Source of the DNA: Sphingomonas sp. UBA1000
GTDB taxonomy: Bacteria; Pseudomonadota; Alphaproteobacteria; Sphingomonadales; Sphingomonadaceae
Length of the DNA: 8,428 bases
NCBI GenBank assembly: GCA_002291855.1
Contig: DBAW01000235.1
Location: forward strand, 1-8,428
Direction: 5' to 3'
Under the pieces are notes generated by a model, which was not told the DNA's origin, ran no database searches, and worked only from the letters and a program-made list of their open reading frames with translations. The position numbers and the translations under genes are program-made. Positions 1 through 5,116 of this stretch are shown here, piece after piece. Within the stretch, counting starts at the first letter, position 1; each line of letters starts with the position of its first letter.

Positions 1-1731
1 CATGTCGTACCAGGCATCGAGCGCATGGATACGCGGGGTCAAGGCCAAGTTATAGGCGGGCGGCGGCGAGGTCGTCGCCCATTCGAGCGTGCGCCCGTCC
101 CAGCTGTCGCCGCTTGCCTCGCGCAGCTCGTCGCGCTTCCAGATGCTGACCGCGAACTGGACGAGCATCGCGGCGATGCCGACCGCGATCAGCGCCGCGC
201 CGATGGCGGCGATTGCGAACCAGATCTGCAGATCGGGATCGTCGAACACCCGCATCCGCCGCGTGACGCCCATCAGCCCGAGGACATAGAGCGGCGCAAA
301 GGCCAGCCAGAAGCCGGTGACCCAGCACCAGAAGCTGACAATGCCCCAGCGCTTTTCCAGCCGGAAGCCGAACGCCTTGGGCCACCAGTAATTGATCGCC
401 GCAAAGATGCCGAACAGCACCCCGCCGATGATGACATTGTGGAAATGCGCGATCAGGAACAGCGAGTTGTGCAGCACGAAATCGGCCGGCGGCACGGCAA
501 GCAGCACCCCGGTCATGCCGCCCACGGTAAAGGTGAGCATGAACGCGACCGTCCACATCATCGGCAGTTCGAAGCGGATGCGGCCGCGATACATTGTGAA
601 CAGCCAGTTGAACAGCTTGGCCCCGGTCGGGATCGAGATCACCATCGTGGTGATGCCGAAAAAGCTGTTGACGCTCGCGCCCGATCCCATGGTGAAGAAA
701 TGGTGCAGCCAGACGATATAGCTCAGGATCGTGATGACGACCGTGGCATAGACCATCGAGGTATAGCCGAACAGCTTCTTGCCCGAAAAGGTCGAGGTGA
801 CTTCGCTGAACACGCCGAACAGCGGCAGGATCAGAATGTAAACCTCCGGATGGCCCCAGATCCAGATCAGGTTCACATACATCATCGACGACCCGCCAAA
901 GTCGTTGGTGAAGAAGTTTGTGCCAGCATAACGGTCAAGGCCGAGCAGGGTCAGCACCGCGGTCAGCACCGGGAAGCTGGCGACGATCAGGATGTTCGCG
1001 CACAGCGACGTCCAGGTGAACACCGGCATCTTCATCAGGCCCATGCCCGGTGCGCGCAGCTTCAGGATGGTGACGATCAGGTTGATGCCCGACAGCGTCG
1101 TGCCGACCCCGGCGATCTGCAATGCCCAGATATAGTAATCGACGCCGACGCTGGGGCTGTAGGCGATGCCCGACAGCGGCGGATAGGCGAGCCAGCCGGT
1201 CGCCGCGAACTCGCCGATGAACAGCGACGCCATCACCAGCACCGCCCCCGCCGTCGTCATCCAGAAGCTGAAATTGTTGAGGAACGGGAACGACACGTCG
1301 CGCGCGCCGATCTGCAGCGGCACGATATAGTTCATCAGCCCGGTGATGAACGGCATCGCGACGAAGAAGATCATGATCACGCCGTGCGCGGTGAAGATCT
1401 GATCGTAATGATGGGCGTTCAGATAGCCTTCGGAGCCGCCGAACGCCATCACCTGCTGCAACCGCATCATCACCGCATCGGCAAAGCCGCGCAGGAACAT
1501 CACCAGCCCGAGGATCATGTACATGATCCCGATCTTCTTGTGGTCGACGGTGGTGAACCATTCGGACCACAAATAGCCCCAGAGCCGGTAGCGGGTGATC
1601 CCGGCGACCAGCCCCAGCCCGCCCAGCACCACGACCACCATGGTGGCGAGCACGATGGGATCGTGTGGCAGCGCGGCCAGCGACAGCTTGCCGAGCAGCG
1701 GCGAGGTTTCGGGGACGGGGAGGGCGCTCAT
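1..1731 (-). CDS. cyoB: Cytochrome bo3 ubiquinol oxidase subunit I (3' end outside window)
   Basis: Core subunit of the inner-membrane haem-copper oxidase that oxidises ubiquinol, reduces O2 to water and pumps protons. 577 codons are visible; the E. coli protein is about 660, so roughly the last 85-95 residues lie beyond the left edge. The translation tracks E. coli CyoB closely with a +10 offset. Key residues are all present: H116 and H431 (low-spin haem), H429 (haem o), H294, H343, H344 (CuB), Y298 cross-linked to H294, E296, N134/D145/N152 (D channel), K372 (K channel). R81, D85, H108 and Q111 match the quinol site, which supports a quinol oxidase rather than a cytochrome c oxidase. The ATG at 1731 gives an N-terminus like the family (GKLSLAALPHDPIV) and has AGGA 9 nt upstream (1741-1744). 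It starts 14 nt after the cyoA stop, so the two are co-transcribed. Residue roles are known from E. coli; conservation is read from the sequence. Confidence 0.97.
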   Translation of the reverse strand, partial: MSALPVPETSPLLGKLSLAALPHDPIVLATMVVVVLGGLGLVAGITRYRLWGYLWSEWFTTVDHKKIGIMYMILGLVMFLRGFADAVMMRLQQVMAFGGSEGYLNAHHYDQIFTAHGVIMIFFVAMPFITGLMNYIVPLQIGARDVSFPFLNNFSFWMTTAGAVLVMASLFIGEFAATGWLAYPPLSGIAYSPSVGVDYYIWALQIAGVGTTLSGINLIVTILKLRAPGMGLMKMPVFTWTSLCANILIVASFPVLTAVLTLLGLDRYAGTNFFTNDFGGSSMMYVNLIWIWGHPEVYILILPLFGVFSEVTSTFSGKKLFGYTSMVYATVVITILSYIVWLHHFFTMGSGASVNSFFGITTMVISIPTGAKLFNWLFTMYRGRIRFELPMMWTVAFMLTFTVGGMTGVLLAVPPADFVLHNSLFLIAHFHNVIIGGVLFGIFAAINYWWPKAFGFRLEKRWGIVSFWCWVTGFWLAFAPLYVLGLMGVTRRMRVFDDPDLQIWFAIAAIGAALIAVGIAAMLVQFAVSIWKRDELREASGDSWDGRTLEWATTSPPPAYNLALTPRIHALDAWYDM

Positions 1732-1745
1732 GGCGGCAGATCCTG

Positions 1746-2954
1746 TCACAGCGGGCGGTCCGCAGCCGGAACGGCGCGGTCAGCCGGGGAAGCGAGGCGG
1801 GAAAGGGTGATCGGCGTCATCGGCGCGGCGCCGGGCCGGCTCAGCCCCGCCCCGGTGAGCGGGGCCGGGCTGACCGGCGCGGCTTCGGCGCGCGCCAGGC
1901 TCGCACCCAGCATCGCGGGGTTGGCGCAGGCTTCGGCGACATAGCGGTCGCTCGCGCTGTCGCCGGTGCCGCGCGCGGCGAATTTGTCGTAAGCAAGCGC
2001 GCGGACATTGTAGAGCCCGGCCAGCCCCATGCCGCCGCGCGCGTCGAGTGCCATCATGTCGTGCATGCACATCTTGCCCGGCTCGGCGCACAGATTGACG
2101 ATGCGGTCGAACAGCTCGGCCTCGACCGCGGCATAGCGTCGCACCGGCTCCTTCTCGCTCGGCCGCTCAAGCTTCAGATAGGCGGCACGGTCGAGCGACG
2201 CCCCGCCGGCGCGGGTGCGCGCGACCCAGCGGTCAAAGCCGCGCGGATCGAGGCTGTGCACGGCAAAGCGCATGTTCGAAAATCCCGCGCCCGAATAATT
2301 GGCCGAAAAGCCGGTGAACCGCCCGGTCTGGTTGAACACGCCGTTGAGCTTGGTTTCCATGCCCGGCATCGCATAGATCTGCCCGGCAAGTGCTGGGATG
2401 TAGAAGCTGTTCATCACCGAGGATGAGGAAATGCGGAACCGGATCGGCCGGTCCGTCGGCACCGCCAGTTCGTTGACGGTGGCAATCCCCTGTTCGGGAT
2501 AGATGAACAGCCATTTCCAGTTGAGCGCGACGACCTGCACCTCGAGCGGGCGGGCGGAGGCCGTGACCGGGCGGCCCGGCGCGGTGCGGGCAAGCGGGCG
2601 ATAGGGGTCGAGCAGATGCGTGCCGACCCAGGTCAGCGCGCCCAGACAGATGATGATGAGCAGCGGCGCGGCCCAGATCAGCAGCTCAAGCTGGGTCGAA
2701 TGGTCCCAGTCGGGCCGGTAGGTCGCGGTGCTGTTCGAGGCGCGGTAGCGCCAGGCGAACCAGATCGTCGCCGCCATCACCGGCACGATGATGACCAGCA
2801 TCAGCGCGGTCGAGATCAGCACCAGATTGCCCTGCTGGCGCGCGACATCGCCCGCCGGATCGAGGACGACCATGTTGCAGCCGCCAAGCAATGGCAGCAG
2901 AACCGGCGTGAAGGCCAGAGGCCAGCGGCGGCGGTGAAGCAGGCTCATGGCCAT
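1746..2954 (-). CDS. cyoA: Cytochrome bo3 ubiquinol oxidase subunit II
   Basis: Subunit II of the bo3 oxidase, membrane-anchored with a periplasmic cupredoxin-like domain. A lipoprotein signal peptide ends in the lipobox LGGC, with C26 as the predicted acylated residue. Two transmembrane helices follow (about 44-67 and 88-110), then the periplasmic domain with the family stretch MNSFYIPALAGQIYAMPGM (181-199) and FSANYSGAGFSNMRF (216-230). The CuA CxxxC motif of cytochrome c oxidases is absent, as expected for a quinol oxidase. At 402 residues it is longer than E. coli CyoA (about 315). The extra length is a Cys/Met/His-rich segment (289-301) and an Ala/Pro-rich tail from about 355 that looks disordered. 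ATG at 2954 is used; a second ATG two codons later (2948) is equally possible, and neither has a strong Shine-Dalgarno (AGG about 9 nt before 2954). It is the first gene of the cyo operon, divergent from the transporter at 3062. Confidence 0.96.
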   Translation of the reverse strand: MAMSLLHRRRWPLAFTPVLLPLLGGCNMVVLDPAGDVARQQGNLVLISTALMLVIIVPVMAATIWFAWRYRASNSTATYRPDWDHSTQLELLIWAAPLLIIICLGALTWVGTHLLDPYRPLARTAPGRPVTASARPLEVQVVALNWKWLFIYPEQGIATVNELAVPTDRPIRFRISSSSVMNSFYIPALAGQIYAMPGMETKLNGVFNQTGRFTGFSANYSGAGFSNMRFAVHSLDPRGFDRWVARTRAGGASLDRAAYLKLERPSEKEPVRRYAAVEAELFDRIVNLCAEPGKMCMHDMMALDARGGMGLAGLYNVRALAYDKFAARGTGDSASDRYVAEACANPAMLGASLARAEAAPVSPAPLTGAGLSRPGAAPMTPITLSRLASPADRAVPAADRPL

Positions 2955-2990
2955 CCAGCTACGCCTGTCGGGGCGCGGCGAACATAGGAC

Positions 2991-3019
2991 ATTTTGTCCA
3001 ATGCATTGACGGGGGTCAA
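2991..3019 (-). promoter_or_regulatory. cyoA: Candidate sigma-70-type promoter for cyoA
   Basis: On the minus strand, TTGACC (3014-3019) is followed after exactly 17 nt by CAAAAT (2991-2996), a reasonable -35/-10 pair with 4 of 6 matches in the -10. It would start transcription near 2984 and leave a leader of about 30 nt. The -35 lies within the TTGAC-N4-GTCAA palindrome, so a bound regulator would compete with RNA polymerase. A competing -10, TATGTT (2981-2986), exists without a matching -35 and would put the palindrome near -38.5, closer to an activator position. Alphaproteobacterial promoters are poorly predicted by eye, so this is tentative. Confidence 0.35.
3006..3019. promoter_or_regulatory. 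Candidate FNR/FixK/ANR-type operator (TTGAC-N4-GTCAA)
   Basis: The sequence TTGAC-GGGG-GTCAA is a perfect inverted repeat with 5-bp arms and a 4-bp spacer. It matches the pattern TTGA(T/C)-N4-(A/G)TCAA bound by FNR, ANR, FixK and related Crp/Fnr-family regulators. Its centre (3012.5) is 58 bp from the cyoA start and 49 bp from the transporter start. Repression of cyo genes at low oxygen by FNR or ANR is established in E. coli and Pseudomonas, so the setting fits. The alternative is that each arm is simply a -35 element (TTGAC) for back-to-back promoters, with no regulator involved. No regulator gene is present in the window. Confidence 0.5.
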
Positions 3020-3061
3020 ACGGGCATAAGCATTATCCGCGACAACAGGGCCAGCAACATC

Positions 3062-4390
3062 ATGACCGGCAGCACCATTTCCACCACCGATGCAGAGCGC
3101 GATGCGCGGCTGGTCAACAGCGACGGTCATGGCGTCGCCCCCGGCGAAATCGCCATCGGGGTGATTATTGGCCGCACGTCGGAGTTTTTCGACTTTTTCG
3201 TCTATGCCATCGCCTCGGTGCTGGTGTTTCCAAAGCTGGTTTTTCCCTTTCTCGACCCGCTTGCCGGCACGCTCGCTTCGTTCGCGGTGTTCGCGCTCGC
3301 CTTTCTCGCCCGGCCGGTCGGCACGGCGATCTTCACCGCCATCGACCGCGCTTATGGGCGCGGGGCCAAGCTGACCGTCGCCCTGTTCCTGCTCGGCGGA
3401 TCGACCGCCGCCATCGCCTTTCTGCCCGGCCATGCGGCGATCGGCGCAGGCTCGGCGCTGCTGCTGGCGCTGTTCCGCATGGGGCAGGGGGTGGCGCTTG
3501 GCGGGTCATGGGACGGGCTGGCCTCGCTGCTGGCGCTCAACGCCCCGCGCGACCGGCGCGGCTGGTATGCGATGATCCCGCAGCTGGGCGCGCCGCTTGG
3601 CCTGATCGTCGCCAGCCTGTTGTTCGCGTTCCTGATCTGGGCGCTGCCCGCGGAGGATTTTCTCGGCTGGGGCTGGCGCTATCCGTTCTTCGTCGCCTTT
3701 GCGATCAATGTCGTCGCGCTGTTCGCGCGGCTGCGGATCGTGGTGACGCCCGATTATGCGCGGCTGTTCGAACGCCGCACGCTCCATCCCGCGCCGGTGG
3801 CCGAAACGGTGCGGCACGAATGGCGCGTCATCGTGCTCGGTGCCTTCGCGCCGCTCGCCAGCTTTGCGATGTTCCATATGGTGACCGTCTATCCGCTCAG
3901 CTGGGTGTTTCTGTTCACCAGCGAGTCGCCGGTGCGCTTCCTGCTGATCGAGGCGGCAGCCGCCGCGCTCGGCGTCGGCGCAATCATGCTGTCGGGGCGG
4001 CTCGCCGATCTTTATGGCCGCCGCAACGTGCTTGCCGGGACGGCGGTGGCGATTGCCGCGTTCAGCGGCTTCGCGCCCCAGCTGCTCGGTGCCGGGGAGG
4101 CGGGTGAGGCGGCGTTCATGCTGGTCGGCTTCGTGCTGCTCGGCCTTGCTTTCGGCCAGTCGTCGGGGGCGCTGTCCGCACGTTTCACCCTGGCGCGGCG
4201 CTACACCGGATCGGCGCTGACCTCCGATCTCGCCTGGCTGTTCGGGGCGGGGTTTGCCCCGCTCGCCGCGCTGTGGATTTCGGCCAATTACGGGCTGATG
4301 GCGTCGGGGGCCTATCTGCTGTCGGGGGCGGTCGCCACGCTCGCCGCGCTGTGGCTGAACCGCGAACTTGGCCAGCAGCAGGAGGTGTGA
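3062..4390 (+). CDS. MFS transporter, metabolite:H+ symporter (MHS)-like
   Basis: Inner-membrane secondary transporter of 442 residues with about 12 hydrophobic segments. The N-terminal part of TM1 carries IIGRTSEFFDFFVYA (35-49), a variant of the G-x-x-x-E-(W/F)-(F/Y)-D-F/Y signature of MHS transporters such as ProP, KgtP and ShiA. Further family features are RMGQGVALGGSWDG (139-152), equivalent to the usual RxxQGxxxGGE segment, and SGRLADLYGRRNVL (311-324) in loop 8-9. The matching loop 2-3 motif is degenerate: ARPVGTAIFTAIDRAYGRG (83-101) in place of G-x-x-G-D-R-x-G-R-R. The GGE glutamate is replaced by serine at 149. The substrate cannot be read from the sequence; organic acids, betaines or similar solutes are usual in the family. 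The ATG at 3062 has only a weak AGGG 11 nt upstream (3047-3050). The gene is divergent from cyoA and followed by a coupled small membrane protein gene. Confidence 0.88.
   Translation: MTGSTISTTDAERDARLVNSDGHGVAPGEIAIGVIIGRTSEFFDFFVYAIASVLVFPKLVFPFLDPLAGTLASFAVFALAFLARPVGTAIFTAIDRAYGRGAKLTVALFLLGGSTAAIAFLPGHAAIGAGSALLLALFRMGQGVALGGSWDGLASLLALNAPRDRRGWYAMIPQLGAPLGLIVASLLFAFLIWALPAEDFLGWGWRYPFFVAFAINVVALFARLRIVVTPDYARLFERRTLHPAPVAETVRHEWRVIVLGAFAPLASFAMFHMVTVYPLSWVFLFTSESPVRFLLIEAAAAALGVGAIMLSGRLADLYGRRNVLAGTAVAIAAFSGFAPQLLGAGEAGEAAFMLVGFVLLGLAFGQSSGALSARFTLARRYTGSALTSDLAWLFGAGFAPLAALWISANYGLMASGAYLLSGAVATLAALWLNRELGQQQEV
4380..4386 (+). promoter_or_regulatory. Strong Shine-Dalgarno for the small membrane protein gene
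   Basis: AGGAGGT lies 10 nt before the ATG at 4397 and overlaps the last codons of the transporter gene (stop at 4388-4390). It is the best ribosome binding site in the window and is the main evidence that the short downstream frame is translated, probably coupled to the transporter. Confidence 0.8.
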
Positions 4391-4396
4391 GCGGCG

Positions 4397-4582
4397 ATGT
4401 TCGTCGATTTCCGGGGCGATCCGCCGCCCGCCTCATGGCCGCCGCCGCGCCCCGCGCTGCCCGGCCCGCGCCTCACTCGCCGGCGTGAGCGGCGGCTGAT
4501 GGCGCTGGTTGCGCTCAATCTCGTCCTGCTGCTGGTCGCACCCATTGGCGGGGCGACGCTGATCGTGCTGCTGTTCGGCTGA
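4397..4582 (+). CDS. Small single-span membrane protein, function unknown
   Basis: I do not recognise a named family for this 61-residue protein. Its first 25 residues are proline-rich (PPPASWPPPRPALPGPR), followed by a basic patch RRRERR (28-33) and one hydrophobic helix from about 35 to 60 (ALVALNLVLLLVAP...LIVLLFG) that ends at the C-terminus. The positive-inside rule would place the N-terminus in the cytoplasm. The start is fixed by the AGGAGGT 10 nt upstream. It begins 6 nt after the transporter stop on the same strand, so it is almost certainly co-transcribed and may be a small partner of that transporter, though this is inference. The antisense of this DNA also has open frames, but they lack a comparable ribosome site. 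Confidence 0.72.
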   Translation: MFVDFRGDPPPASWPPPRPALPGPRLTRRRERRLMALVALNLVLLLVAPIGGATLIVLLFG

Positions 4583-4604
4583 GCCAAGCTGGTGCAGGGG
4601 GTCG

Positions 4605-4627
4605 CCGATCCGGCTGAACCGGATCGG
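4605..4627. terminator. Hairpin in convergent gap, possible bidirectional terminator
   Basis: CCGATCCGG and CCGGATCGG form a perfect 9-bp stem with a 5-nt loop (CTGAA). It starts 23 bp after the stop of the small membrane protein gene and lies between two convergent genes, where a terminator is expected. Neither strand shows a run of T after the stem, so it is not a canonical intrinsic terminator. It could instead protect 3' ends or act with Rho. Confidence 0.5.
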
Positions 4628-4650
4628 TCGCTCCCATCGTCATGTGTCTA

Positions 4651-4675
4651 GCGCACGCCGGCGTGCGGCGTGCGC
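4651..4675. terminator. Second hairpin, 5 bp past the His-rich gene
   Basis: GCGCACGCC and GGCGTGCGC pair as a perfect 9-bp stem with a 7-nt loop. An alternative fold is the 14-nt perfect palindrome GCACGCCGGCGTGC (4653-4666). It starts 5 nt after the stop codon of the minus-strand His-rich gene, so on that strand it is the first structure in the 3' UTR. No T-run follows on either strand, so terminator function is inferred from position and stem strength only. Confidence 0.45.
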
Positions 4676-4680
4676 GCGCG

Positions 4681-4923
4681 TCACTTGGCCGGGGCGCTGC
4701 CATGCTCGTCGGCATGGTCGCCATGCATGTGATGCAGATGCCCGTCATGGACGTAATCGGTGTGGCCGTCATGCTGGACGGCGGCGTGGCCGCAGGCGGC
4801 TGCGTGAACATGGTCATGCTTGCCCGCAACCACGGTATGGGCCGCCTCATGGGCGTAAGCCGGCCCGGCCAGGCCGACCGTGCCGACCAGCATCATCGCA
4901 ATCCGCTTCACCTTGTTGGACAT
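4681..4923 (-). CDS. Exported histidine-rich small protein, probable metal binder
   Basis: An 80-residue protein with a clear Sec signal peptide: basic MSNKVKR, hydrophobic core about 8-20, and cleavage predicted after AYA (24|25), giving a 56-residue periplasmic product. The mature part has 15 histidines (about 27%) plus C44, D52, D56, D60, D69, D72 and E73, arranged as CGHAAVQHDGHTDYVHDGHL then HHMHGDHADEH. This looks like the Cys-Gly-His...His-Gly-Asp-His motif I recall from small uncharacterised bacterial proteins often associated with zinc; that recollection was not checked. Binding of Zn2+, Ni2+, Co2+ or Cu is likely by composition, but the metal cannot be chosen. The ATG at 4923 has GGGAGG 10 nt upstream (4934-4939). 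It lies 193 bp downstream of cobC on the same strand with its own AT-richer leader, so it is probably an independent unit. Storage, buffering or delivery of metal are possible roles. Confidence 0.82.
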   Translation of the reverse strand: MSNKVKRIAMMLVGTVGLAGPAYAHEAAHTVVAGKHDHVHAAACGHAAVQHDGHTDYVHDGHLHHMHGDHADEHGSAPAK

Positions 4924-5051
4924 GGCAAAAGGGCCTCCCGCCCCGGTGCAGCGCTATCGTCAACCGGCCCTTGCCGTTCATACCGAACCGCTGCGCTGCG
5001 AACATAACATATGCGAAACGGCTTTCTGCCATGACAAAGCAAAATGATGGG

Positions 5052-5075
5052 TGCGGGCGGAACGTGTCGCCCGCA
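5052..5075. terminator. Hairpin downstream of cobC (distal)
   Basis: TGCGGGCG (5052-5059) and CGCCCGCA (5068-5075) form a perfect 8-bp GC-rich stem with an 8-nt loop. On the minus strand the stem is followed, about 8 nt later, by TTTT, so it may end the cobalamin operon transcript before the His-rich gene. The displaced T-run makes it a weak intrinsic terminator. Confidence 0.42.
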
Positions 5076-5087
5076 TGGCTGTTTGGC

Positions 5088-5111
5088 GGCGGGCCGAAGC
5101 CGGCCTCCGCC
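5088..5111. terminator. Hairpin directly after cobC stop (proximal)
   Basis: On the minus strand the arms GGCG and GGCCG pair with CGGCC and CGCC around a GCTT tetraloop, with a 2-nt GA bulge on one side. It starts 5 nt after the cobC stop. No T-run follows. Its placement suggests 3'-end formation or stabilisation for the cob transcript, possibly in tandem with the hairpin at 5052-5075. Confidence 0.35.
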
Positions 5112-5116
5112 CGCGA

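Larger units (their letters stand above)
2955..3061. promoter_or_regulatory. Divergent promoter region between cyoA and the MFS gene
   Basis: This 107-bp gap lies between divergent starts (cyoA ATG at 2954, transporter ATG at 3062) and so must hold the promoters for both directions. It is visibly more AT-rich in its middle (about 2981-3040) than the coding DNA on either side. It contains the TTGAC-N4-GTCAA palindrome annotated separately, a 10-bp palindrome CAATGCATTG at 2999-3008 that overlaps it, and a hairpin-like inverted repeat GGACA-TTT-TGTCC at 2987-2999. No ORF or RNA gene is apparent. The assignment rests on position and composition; no transcription start is known. Confidence 0.8.
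4924..5116 (-). promoter_or_regulatory. Intergenic region upstream of the His-rich gene
   Basis: The 193-bp gap between cobC and the His-rich gene has no convincing ORF. Its right part (5052-5111) holds two hairpins after cobC. Its middle (about 4999-5050) is AT-richer and, read on the minus strand, contains TTGTCA (5030-5035) and CATATGTTATGTTC (4999-5012), the likely promoter zone. The TTGTCA-to-TATGTT spacing of 20 nt is too long for a good sigma-70 promoter, so no exact promoter is called. ATGTTAT resembles one half of a Zur box, but the second half is missing. Confidence 0.5.

Noticed and set aside
25..1944. A 639-codon open frame on the plus strand
   Set aside because: It runs antisense to cyoB and the end of cyoA, which match their families residue by residue. 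Its protein is low-complexity, rich in Arg, Asp, His, Glu and Gln, as expected from reading GC-rich membrane-protein codons backwards.
2945..3433. A 162-codon minus-strand frame spanning the cyoA/transporter promoter region
   Set aside because: It overlaps the start of cyoA, the promoter gap and the transporter's N-terminus in antisense. Its product is a charged low-complexity sequence with no family match.
4924..5116. Cobalamin riboswitch
   Set aside because: The gap lies downstream of the cob genes on their strand, and I see no B12-box-like sequence; a riboswitch would be expected upstream of cobQ, outside the window.
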